Source: Cohnella sp. OV330
GTDB lineage: Bacteria > Bacillota > Bacilli > Paenibacillales > Paenibacillaceae
Length of the DNA: 64,000 bases
Direction: 5' to 3'
NCBI RefSeq assembly: GCF_900112065.1
Contig: NZ_FOKE01000014.1
Span: 62,001 to 126,000, forward strand
Part shown: one piece after another, positions 17,781 to 24,925 of the stretch
How the letters are laid out: each line of letters starts with the position of its first letter
How positions within the stretch are numbered: the first letter of the stretch is position 1
Made by a program: the position numbers and the translations under genes
Notes under the pieces: generated by a model
Seen by the model: the letters and a program-made list of their open reading frames with translations, nothing else
Told to the model about the DNA's origin: nothing
Database searches by the model: none

Positions 17781-18812
17781 TTACATCCTCCCCGGTTCGT
17801 TTTCGAATGGCGCTTCGTTCAATACGACTGCCTTAAGCAGCGTGTCGTCGCCGCCCATCACCTTGCCGAATTCGGACGGCAGGTCCGCGAGACGGAAGCG
17901 GTGCGTCACGAACGCGAGCGGGTCCAGCTCGCCCGCGACCGCCATCCGCTGCAGCTCGGCGCCGTCCTCCATCGTAGAATACAGCGATCCGACGAGCGTG
18001 AGATGCTTGTGGATGAGACGGCTAGAGTCGAACGCGAACTTCGCGCCTTCCCCGATCGTGACGATCGTGCCGCCGATCGCGATGTGCTCGAAGATGAGAT
18101 CGTAGGAAGCCGCCTTGCCCGAGCAGTCGACGCCGTATCCGAAGCCGGAATCGCCGGAAAACGCGCGCAGCCGCCCGGCTGCGGCCTCGTCCGGAGAAAC
18201 GGCGATCGATGCGCCGAGACGCAGCGCGGCCTCTCTGCGCGCGGCGATCGGATCGACGGCCGCCGCGATGGCGCCCTTCGCCTTGCACAGCGCCACGGTC
18301 GCGAGGCCGATCGGTCCGCAGCCCGTCACGAGCACGCTGTCGCCTGCGCCGAGATGCGTTCGCTTCAGCGCCGAATACGGCGTACCCCAGTTATCGAACA
18401 GCAGGGCGCCCTGCTCGAAGCTAATTGCGGGATCGAGCGGCAGGCAGTTGCACGCAGGCACCGCCATCCGTTCGGCGAAGCCGAAGCCCATATGAACGAG
18501 CGGCGCGCCGCCGCATCTCACGAACCGTCCCGCGCGGCATTGGTCGCATTCGCCGCAGCCCTTCACGTTGTTGACGGCAACCCGGTCGCCCGGCTTGAAG
18601 CCGGTCACGCCGGCGCCGGTCCTGACGATCACGCCGGCGGCCTCGTGCCCGGCCACGTAATCGCTCGGCGTTTCGACATGCCAGAACCATTTATCCGATC
18701 CGCAGATGCCGCAGGCTCTGGTCTCGACCAGCACTTCATCGGGTCCGGGCTCGGGATCTGCGCGTTCGACGACGCGCAGATCTTGCGGACCGAATGCTTT
18801 GACCGTTTTCAT
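17781..18812 (-). CDS. Zinc-dependent medium-chain alcohol/polyol dehydrogenase
   Basis: A 343-residue medium-chain dehydrogenase. Catalytic zinc ligands appear in CGICGSDKWFW and GHEAAG; the structural zinc site is the four-cysteine run CGECDQCRAGRFVRC; the NAD(P)-binding motif is VTGCGPIGLATV. The ATG at 18812 is used because GGGGAGG is 11 bases upstream; the longer frame's extra 14 residues are not conserved. Downstream is an isomerase/epimerase. A TATAAT promoter and a LacI-type palindrome lie upstream, suggesting sugar-controlled expression; no LacI gene is in the window. Confidence 0.88.
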   Translation of the reverse strand: MKTVKAFGPQDLRVVERADPEPGPDEVLVETRACGICGSDKWFWHVETPSDYVAGHEAAGVIVRTGAGVTGFKPGDRVAVNNVKGCGECDQCRAGRFVRCGGAPLVHMGFGFAERMAVPACNCLPLDPAISFEQGALLFDNWGTPYSALKRTHLGAGDSVLVTGCGPIGLATVALCKAKGAIAAAVDPIAARREAALRLGASIAVSPDEAAAGRLRAFSGDSGFGYGVDCSGKAASYDLIFEHIAIGGTIVTIGEGAKFAFDSSRLIHKHLTLVGSLYSTMEDGAELQRMAVAGELDPLAFVTHRFRLADLPSEFGKVMGGDDTLLKAVVLNEAPFENEPGRM

Positions 18813-18860
18813 CGGGCATTGAACCTCCCCTATCTCATTGTGCGTAAAAGTCACATCGGT

Positions 18861-18876
18861 GTGAACGCGCGTTTAC
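18861..18876. promoter_or_regulatory. LacI-family-type operator candidate
   Basis: GTGAACGCGCGTTTAC is a 16-base palindrome with one mismatch and a central CG, the usual form of LacI/GalR-family operators. It falls at about +7 to +22 relative to the promoter at 18890-18917, a repressing position. Confidence 0.45.
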
Positions 18877-18889
18877 GGTTACGTTGATT

Positions 18890-18917
18890 ATTATAGCAGA
18901 CGGTTGACGTACTTCAA
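18890..18917 (-). promoter_or_regulatory. Promoter for the dehydrogenase-isomerase operon
   Basis: Minus strand: TTGAAG (18912-18917), 16-base spacer, perfect TATAAT (18890-18895). Confidence 0.7.
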
Positions 18918-19051
18918 ACCCGCGCCGCCTTCGGCAAACGACGATTCGAAAACCGTTGATCTAAGTACGTACACACTCACACCGGCGAATCCTCGCCAAT
19001 TATCGCTTTATCGATCTGCGCGGACACCTATGCGACTACTCTCTTAAGCAG

Positions 19052-19085
19052 CAAAAAGTCCCTTCTCGGCAAGAAGAAAGGGACT
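19052..19085 (-). terminator. Terminator of the purine operon
   Basis: Minus-strand stem AGTCCCTT/AAGGGACT followed by TTTTTGC, 12 bases past the pucG stop. Confidence 0.85.
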
Positions 19086-19096
19086 GAATTGCGGAA

Positions 19097-20347
19097 TTAT
19101 TCTATTACTTCGCCCGCCTCGTAAACGTCCAGCGCAGCCTGAACGGCCGCGCCTGCCTTGATCTTCGCTCCGTGCCGCGCCAGCGCGGCCTCGAACGCGC
19201 CCAGCAGCCGCAGCACGTTGTCCCTGCGGCAGCTGTAGCCCATCGTGCCGATGCGCCAGATCCGTCCCTTGAGCGGGCCGAAGGAGCTCGCGATCTCGAT
19301 GCCGAACATCGACAGCAGCATCGCGCGCACGGACTCGCCGTCGATGCCTTCGGGAATTTCCACGCACGTAACGACCGCCATTTTGCGAGACGAGTCGCCG
19401 TAAAGACGAAGCCCCATCGCTTCCAACCCCGCGACGAGCGCGGCCTCGTGATGACGATGCCGGGCCCAGCGCGCCTCGAGCCCTTCCTGCAGCACGATGC
19501 GCAGCCCTTCGCGCAGCCCGTAAAGCATGCAGGTCATCTCCGTATGATGATTCAGCCGCGCGGCGCTCCAGTAATCTTGCAGCTGGCCCAGATCCAGATA
19601 GTTGCTCTGGATAAACCGGCGCCCTTCCGCCGGTTCAAGGTTCGCCATGCCGGGGGCGCGCAGTCCCCGCTCCACGCGCTTGCGCGCGAGAATCTTCGCT
19701 TCGGCGCGCGCGTTGTAGGTGATCGGCGCCATGCCCGACGGCACGGACAGGCACTTCTGCGTCCCGCCGACGACGGCGTCGAGCAGCCAGGCGTCCGTCT
19801 CGACGGGCATGCCGCCGAGCGTCGCGACCGCGTCGACGACGAGCAGCGCGTCCGTCTCGCGGCACGCCGCGCCGATGCCGTCCAGCGGCTGCACGCGCCC
19901 CGTCGACGTCTCGCCGTGCACGACGGCGACGAGCTGCGGCCGCTCCCGCCGGATCGCGTCCGCGATAACCGCCGGCTCGAACGCGCGGCCCCATGCCTGC
20001 TCCAGCGTCACGACCTCGGCGCCGCATCGCTCCGCGATCTCGTGCAGCAGATGGCCGAACCGCCCGTAGATCGGCACCAGCACCTTGTCGCCGGGCTCGA
20101 TCAAGCTCGTCAATACCGCCTCGATGCCGGAGCGCGACGTGCCGTCGACCGGGTACGCCCAACGGTTGTCGGTCCGGAAGACGAGCCGCAGCATCTCCAT
20201 CGTGTCGTTCATGAGCGCGGTGAATTCGGGGTCGAACTGGCCGAGGATCGGATAAGACAGCGCGCGCAGCACGCGTGGATCGACCTCGACCGGGCCCGGC
20301 GTCATGATCGAGCGGGGCGAGGGTGACAATTCAGCGTAAGCTCTCAT
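19097..20347 (-). CDS. pucG: (S)-ureidoglycine-glyoxylate aminotransferase
   Basis: PLP enzyme that transfers the amino group of ureidoglycine to glyoxylate, giving oxalurate and glycine in purine degradation. The 416-residue class V aminotransferase has MTPGPVEVDPRVL at the start, HGETSTG and VVDAVATLGG (cofactor-binding Asp), and the PLP lysine in GGTQKCLSVPSG. The close relatives are alanine-glyoxylate and serine-glyoxylate aminotransferases; the purine assignment rests on its position next to allantoate amidohydrolase, as with B. subtilis pucFG. It is the last gene of the operon, with AAGGAG before the ATG. Confidence 0.88.
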   Translation of the reverse strand: MRAYAELSPSPRSIMTPGPVEVDPRVLRALSYPILGQFDPEFTALMNDTMEMLRLVFRTDNRWAYPVDGTSRSGIEAVLTSLIEPGDKVLVPIYGRFGHLLHEIAERCGAEVVTLEQAWGRAFEPAVIADAIRRERPQLVAVVHGETSTGRVQPLDGIGAACRETDALLVVDAVATLGGMPVETDAWLLDAVVGGTQKCLSVPSGMAPITYNARAEAKILARKRVERGLRAPGMANLEPAEGRRFIQSNYLDLGQLQDYWSAARLNHHTEMTCMLYGLREGLRIVLQEGLEARWARHRHHEAALVAGLEAMGLRLYGDSSRKMAVVTCVEIPEGIDGESVRAMLLSMFGIEIASSFGPLKGRIWRIGTMGYSCRRDNVLRLLGAFEAALARHGAKIKAGAAVQAALDVYEAGEVIE

Positions 20348-20353
20348 GAAAAT

Positions 20354-21610
20354 CTACTCCTTGTAGGCCAGATCATACAAAACGGAGACTAGCACGGCCG
20401 CTCCTTCGGCAAGCTGCTCGGGCGACGTGTATTCGTCGGGCGAATGGCTCATTCCAGCGCGGCTCGGCACGAATATCATCGTTGTCGGACAAAGCGGCGC
20501 CAGCAGCTGCGCGTCGTGACCGGCGCCGCTGACCATGCGATGATACGACAGCGACAGCCCGGCGCAAGCCGCCTCGACGCGGGCGGTCAGCCGCTTGCTC
20601 ATCGGCACGGGCTTGGTCGCCAGCCAAGGCGTCACGGCAAGCCTAAGCCGGCGCCGGTCCGCGATCCGCTGAATCTCGCTGAGCACGAGATCGGAAAAGG
20701 CCGAGAGGCTCCATTCGTCCGAATGGCGGATATCGAGCGTCATCTCGACGAAACCGGGGATGACGTTCGGCGTATTGGGGCGCGCTTCGAGCTTGCCGAC
20801 CGTGGCTACGAGCGGCTCTCCCCACGACGAGGCGAGCGACTCGAGCTTAAGCGCGATCTCCGCCGCGCCGGCGAGCGCGTCCTGGCGCAGCGTCATCGGC
20901 GTCGTGCCGGCATGGTTGGCCGCGCCCTCGATCGAGAGCGAATACCTGCGCTGTCCGACGATCGTCTCGACGATGCCGATACGCCGGTTGCGATGCTCGA
21001 GCACGAGCCCTTGTTCGATGTGCAGCTCCACGAAAGCCGCGAGCGGCGGGAGCCGGCAGTCCGGGCCGTCCGCGCGACCGAAGCCGGAGGCTCCCATCGC
21101 CTCCTCTAGGGAAACGCCGTCCTCGTCTTTGTAACCGCCGGCATGCCGCCAATCGTAAATGCCGGTCGCATTGCCGGAGCCCCAATAAGCGATCGGAAAC
21201 CGGCTCCCCTCTTCCTCGCAAAAGGAGACGACCTCGAGCGGCCGCAAGGGCTTGCCGTACGTCCGGCGCAAAAAGCCGAGCGCCGCGATGCCGGCGGCGA
21301 TGCCGTAAGCGCCGTCGAACTTGCCTCCGTGCCGGACCGAATCGATATGCGAACCGGTCAGCACTGCCGCTTCGCCGCCCCGTTTCCCCGGGAGGCGTCC
21401 GTATAAATTGCCCACGTTGTCGTATCGGACCGCTAATCCCGCTTCCTCCATGCGGACGGCCAGCGCCGCCTGCGCGCTGAGCCAGGAGACGCCGTACAGC
21501 AGCCTCGTGACGCCCGGATCCTCCGGATCGTCGGAATGGGCGGCCATCTCGTCCAGCAGCGCCATGATCTCGTTTTTTAAGTCATCGATCGGAATTTCGG
21601 ACAGGCTCAT
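20354..21610 (-). CDS. pucF: Allantoate amidohydrolase
   Basis: M20-family metalloenzyme that converts allantoate to ureidoglycine, ammonia and CO2. The 418-residue protein shows TGSHIDSVRHGGKFDGAYG (His and Asp metal ligands), CEEEGSRFPIAYWGSGN (the Glu pair), HIEQGLVLE, and the C-terminal GAGHDAQLLAP. This pattern separates allantoate amidohydrolases and related ureidopropionases/N-carbamoyl amidases from peptidases; context with pucH and pucG favours allantoate. It lies six bases after pucH. Confidence 0.92.
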   Translation of the reverse strand: MSLSEIPIDDLKNEIMALLDEMAAHSDDPEDPGVTRLLYGVSWLSAQAALAVRMEEAGLAVRYDNVGNLYGRLPGKRGGEAAVLTGSHIDSVRHGGKFDGAYGIAAGIAALGFLRRTYGKPLRPLEVVSFCEEEGSRFPIAYWGSGNATGIYDWRHAGGYKDEDGVSLEEAMGASGFGRADGPDCRLPPLAAFVELHIEQGLVLEHRNRRIGIVETIVGQRRYSLSIEGAANHAGTTPMTLRQDALAGAAEIALKLESLASSWGEPLVATVGKLEARPNTPNVIPGFVEMTLDIRHSDEWSLSAFSDLVLSEIQRIADRRRLRLAVTPWLATKPVPMSKRLTARVEAACAGLSLSYHRMVSGAGHDAQLLAPLCPTTMIFVPSRAGMSHSPDEYTSPEQLAEGAAVLVSVLYDLAYKE

Positions 21611-21616
21611 CTGATT

Positions 21617-23002
21617 TCACCCTTTCCTCGGCGGGCTCAGTTGTTCGCCGCAGCCCGCTGCAACGATGCCCTCGTTCAGCGAATAAACCAGCAGTCCGCG
21701 CACGAACGTGTTCACGACCCTGCAAGAGAACCTTCTTCCGATATAAGGACTGTGACGATGTCTTTGGTACAAATCCTCGCGCTCGAGCGTATAGGCGGCC
21801 GCCGGATCGACGATCGCCAGATCGGCGTCCAGGCCGACCGCGATCCGTCCTTTTCGGCCGTCGAGCCCGAAACGCCGCGCGGGACCGTCTGCGAGCAGCT
21901 TGGCGATGACCGGCAGCGGAAGCCCGCGCTTCACGACGCCTTCGTCCAGCATCAGCTCCAGGCTGCTCTGCGCGCCGGCGATGCCGCCCCAGGCGCTCAT
22001 GAACGTGCGGCCCTCCATCGACTTCCAAGCCTCCGGCGAAGGGGAGTGGTCCGAGGCGATCACGTCGATCAAGCCAGCGGCGACCTGCTGCCATAGCCGC
22101 TCGCGCCGCGCATCGTCGCGCATCGGCGGCGCGCATTTGGCGGCGGGGCCGATCCGCGCCATGTCCCGGTCGCTCAGCGCGAGATAATGCGGGCATGTCT
22201 CGGCCGTGACGTCGAGCCCCTCGCGCTTCGCCCGGGCGATCAGCTCCACCGCCTCCGGGCTGCTCATGTGCACGAAGTGCAGGCGGCAGCCCGTCTCCCG
22301 CGCGAACAGCAGCGCGCGGCTCACGGCCTCGAGCTCCGCCACGATGGGCCGGGAGGCGATGAAGTCCGCCGCGTCCGTACGGCCTTCGGCGGCTGCCTTC
22401 GCCGCGAGACGCGAGGTGATCGCGTCGCTCTCCGCGTGAAGGCCGAGCAGACCGCCGAACGAAGCGATCGTCCGCATGCCCTCCAGCAGCGTCACGTCGT
22501 CGACTTCCCTGAATCGGTCCTCCGTCTCTCCGCCCGGATCGGACAAAAACGCCTTGAAGCCGGCGACGCCGGCCTCGTGAAGCGGCTTCAGATCGTTCGC
22601 GTTGCCCGGCACGAGCCCGCCCCAGAACGCGTAGTCGACGCTCGACACGCCCGCCGCGAGGTCGGCCTTCATCCCCAGCGCCTCCGCGTTCACGGTCGGG
22701 GGCAGACCGTTCAGCGGCATGTCGATGAACGTCGTGCAGCCGCCCGCCGCCAGCGCCGCGGAACCCGACGCGAAGCCCTCCCAGTGCCCCATGCCCGGCT
22801 CGTTGAGATGCACGTGGGCGTCCACCATGCCCGGCAGCACCCATTTTCCCCGCGCATCGACGAGCTTGGCGTCCGGGCCTGCGCGAAGGTCCGCGCCGAT
22901 CGCGGCGATTTTCCCGCCCCTTACGCCGATGTCGAGGTATGCCGCTTCATCCGGCAGCGCGACGAAGCCGCCCTTGACGATCAGGTCGTAGCCATCTCCC
23001 AT
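21617..23002 (-). CDS. pucH: Allantoinase
   Basis: Cyclic amidohydrolase that opens allantoin to allantoate. The 461-residue protein has DAHVHLNEPGMGHWEGF (metal-binding HxH), the lysine that becomes carbamylated in VAGFKAFLSDPGG, the His ligands in LLGLHAESD and LHFVHMSSPEAVE, and the Asp in VIASDHSP. The NEPG and HSP features are typical of allantoinase rather than dihydroorotase or hydantoinase. It lies between pucM and pucF in one operon. Confidence 0.93.
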   Translation of the reverse strand: MGDGYDLIVKGGFVALPDEAAYLDIGVRGGKIAAIGADLRAGPDAKLVDARGKWVLPGMVDAHVHLNEPGMGHWEGFASGSAALAAGGCTTFIDMPLNGLPPTVNAEALGMKADLAAGVSSVDYAFWGGLVPGNANDLKPLHEAGVAGFKAFLSDPGGETEDRFREVDDVTLLEGMRTIASFGGLLGLHAESDAITSRLAAKAAAEGRTDAADFIASRPIVAELEAVSRALLFARETGCRLHFVHMSSPEAVELIARAKREGLDVTAETCPHYLALSDRDMARIGPAAKCAPPMRDDARRERLWQQVAAGLIDVIASDHSPSPEAWKSMEGRTFMSAWGGIAGAQSSLELMLDEGVVKRGLPLPVIAKLLADGPARRFGLDGRKGRIAVGLDADLAIVDPAAAYTLEREDLYQRHRHSPYIGRRFSCRVVNTFVRGLLVYSLNEGIVAAGCGEQLSPPRKG

Positions 23003-23032
23003 CTCCTATCTCTCCTTCCGTCGAACCGCCAT

Positions 23033-23383
23033 TCAACTGCCCCGGTACGTGCTGTAACCGCCCGGCGAGACCAGCAGCGGCACGTGATAATGGCTCGACG
23101 GCTCCGATACCTCGAATCGAATCGGCACCTGGCTTAAAAAAAACGCATGCGCATTCCCCCGAAAATAATCGCCGACGCCGAACAGCAGCTCGTAGGTCCC
23201 TTCCGCTAACCGATCGCCTTCCAGCAGCGGAGCGTCAAGCCTGCCTTCCTCGTTCGTGAAAGCTTCCCCGAGCAGCGTCCGCGCCGTCAAGCCTTCGCCT
23301 ATGCCGAACAACTGAACGCGCATGCCTGCCGCAGGGCGCCCGATCGATGTATCGAGCACATGGGTCGTCAGTTTGCCGCTCAT
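23033..23383 (-). CDS. pucM: 5-Hydroxyisourate hydrolase
   Basis: Transthyretin-like enzyme that hydrolyses 5-hydroxyisourate, the product of urate oxidation, to OHCU. The 116-residue reading starts MSGKLTTHVLDTSIGRPAAG with GGGGAGG upstream; a longer frame starting 35 codons earlier overlaps uraD and lacks family similarity. The catalytic His of LTTHVLD, the Arg region around PIRFEV, SSHYHVPLLVSPGGYSTYRGS and the hallmark C-terminal YRGS are present. It needs a urate oxidase product, yet no such enzyme is in the cluster. Confidence 0.95.
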   Translation of the reverse strand: MSGKLTTHVLDTSIGRPAAGMRVQLFGIGEGLTARTLLGEAFTNEEGRLDAPLLEGDRLAEGTYELLFGVGDYFRGNAHAFFLSQVPIRFEVSEPSSHYHVPLLVSPGGYSTYRGS

Positions 23384-23399
23384 CCGAGCCGCCTCCCCT

Positions 23400-23921
23400 C
23401 TATTCGTCCGCCAGCAGATCCGCGAGCCTAAAGCCCGTGATACGCGAGATTTGCGCGAGCGCTTCCGACAGCTCCCGCTCCGCGTCATGGTTCGCGCGCG
23501 TCCGCATCGCTTCCAGAATCTCTTCCTTGCCTTTGCCCTTTACGGCGAGAATAAACGGAAATCCGAATCGCTCCACGTACGTCTTGTTCAGGTTCGTAAA
23601 GATCTCGTACTCCTCCGCCGTCAAGCGGTCGAGCCCCGCGCCGGCCTGCTCCGACGCCGAATAAGGCGTGACGGCGAGCCGCGTCCCGAGGTCCGGATGC
23701 GCTCTTAAAAACGCGATCAGCCGATCCTTCGGCGAACCGCGGACGACGTCCATCATCGCTTCGTGCAGCGCGCCGACCGACGCATACGGACGCCCCGACC
23801 AAGCAGACTCCGCTACCCAGGGCGAATGCTCGAACACGCTGCCAAGCGCCGCTGCGAACTGCTCCCGGTCAAGCTCGTTTATGACCGACAACGACATTTT
23901 TCCGTCCCTTGCGCCGCTCAT
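23400..23921 (-). CDS. uraD: 2-Oxo-4-hydroxy-4-carboxy-5-ureidoimidazoline (OHCU) decarboxylase
   Basis: Decarboxylates OHCU to (S)-allantoin. The 173-residue protein contains the catalytic histidine in the HPDLGTRLA segment and the family elements FEHSPWVAE, LTAEEYEIFTNLNKTYVERFGFPFILAVKG and HDAERELSEALAQISRI. The start at 23921 overlaps the guaD stop in ATGA; the ATG at 23897 is an alternative with its own AAGGGA. In B. subtilis this domain is the N-terminal half of PucL, fused to urate oxidase; here it is alone. Confidence 0.93.
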   Translation of the reverse strand: MSGARDGKMSLSVINELDREQFAAALGSVFEHSPWVAESAWSGRPYASVGALHEAMMDVVRGSPKDRLIAFLRAHPDLGTRLAVTPYSASEQAGAGLDRLTAEEYEIFTNLNKTYVERFGFPFILAVKGKGKEEILEAMRTRANHDAERELSEALAQISRITGFRLADLLADE

Positions 23922-24409
23922 TTCCAATACCCCTCGTGGACCGCCACGACCTCTAGCTCGATCTCGGGAAAAGGCCCGACGACCTCGATCGGCTTGCGGC
24001 CTCTGGCCAGAATGTCCCGGCAGGGCATGTCGAGCGTCAGATTCTGCTCGTCGTCGCCGGTCAGCTCGGCCAGCCGATGCTCGGAGATGCCGTACACGAC
24101 GCGTCCGACGTTGCCCCAATAGATCGCGCCCGTGCACATCGCGCACGGCTCGGCCGTTGAATACAGCGTGCTGCGCCACAAAAAATCCTTCGGATATTCG
24201 AGCGAGGCGCGCTGCATGAGCGATGTCTCCGCATGGCCGGTGCAGACGCGACCGGTAATCTCGACGTTGCCCTGCTCCATGAGGACGTCGCCGTCGGGAC
24301 CGACCAACACGCAGCCGAACGGCGTATTGCCCGCGGCCCGCGCCTTGCGCGACACTTCCACGCATTTGCGGATGTAAAACAAATGAAGCTCCTTCTCGTT
24401 ACCGTTCAT
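23918..24409 (-). CDS. guaD: Guanine deaminase (CDA fold)
   Basis: Zinc enzyme that deaminates guanine to xanthine, feeding xanthine dehydrogenase. The 163-residue protein has the cytidine-deaminase-family zinc site GHAETSL and AEPCAMCTGAIYWG. The C-terminal half (GDDEQNLTLDMPCRDIL) matches bacterial GuaD rather than tRNA adenosine deaminase TadA. The start at 24409 has AAGGAG eight bases upstream and overlaps the pucE stop (ATGA); its own stop overlaps uraD the same way. Confidence 0.9.
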   Translation of the reverse strand: MNGNEKELHLFYIRKCVEVSRKARAAGNTPFGCVLVGPDGDVLMEQGNVEITGRVCTGHAETSLMQRASLEYPKDFLWRSTLYSTAEPCAMCTGAIYWGNVGRVVYGISEHRLAELTGDDEQNLTLDMPCRDILARGRKPIEVVGPFPEIELEVVAVHEGYWK

Positions 24410-24912
24410 CCCGTTTGCTCCTTTTTCAGCTCGATCGCTTTTTTGACCGCCCGCCAAATGCCCCCGTAACCGGTGCACCTGCACAGATTGCCCGATAGCG
24501 CCTCCTCGATATCCGCGTCGCTCGGCGAAGGATCGTTCGCCAGCATCGCGGTGACCGACACGACCATGCCCGGCGTACAATAGCCGCACTGGTAGCCGCC
24601 TTCCTCGAGGAAGCACTGCTGGACCGGCGTCAAGCCGCCTTCGGACAAGCCCTCGATCGTCGTGACCGATTTGCCCTCGCATTGATAGGCCATCGCCAGG
24701 CACGAATTGACCGCTTTGCCGTCCACGAGCACCATGCAGGCGCCGCAGCGCCCCATCTCGCAGGATCGCTTCGTGCCGGTGAGGCCGAGATCTTCGCGCA
24801 GCACGTGCAGCAGCCGCTTCGACGGCGGGACGTCCAGCACAGCCTCCCTGCCGTTAACGTTGATGTTAAGCTTGGCGGAAGGATCCGCCGATATCGGCGC
24901 TCTCTCGATCAT
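24406..24912 (-). CDS. pucE: Xanthine dehydrogenase, 2Fe-2S subunit
   Basis: Small iron-sulfur subunit carrying electrons from the molybdenum site to FAD. The 168-residue protein has a plant-ferredoxin-type cluster site, CEMGRCGACMVLVDGKAVNSC, and the four-helix second cluster site, QCGYCTPGMV followed by CRCTGYGGIW. Length and motifs are normal for a stand-alone xanthine oxidase-family subunit. It is between pucD and guaD. Confidence 0.94.
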   Translation of the reverse strand: MIERAPISADPSAKLNINVNGREAVLDVPPSKRLLHVLREDLGLTGTKRSCEMGRCGACMVLVDGKAVNSCLAMAYQCEGKSVTTIEGLSEGGLTPVQQCFLEEGGYQCGYCTPGMVVSVTAMLANDPSPSDADIEEALSGNLCRCTGYGGIWRAVKKAIELKKEQTG

Positions 24913-24925
24913 TTCGCTCGCCTCC

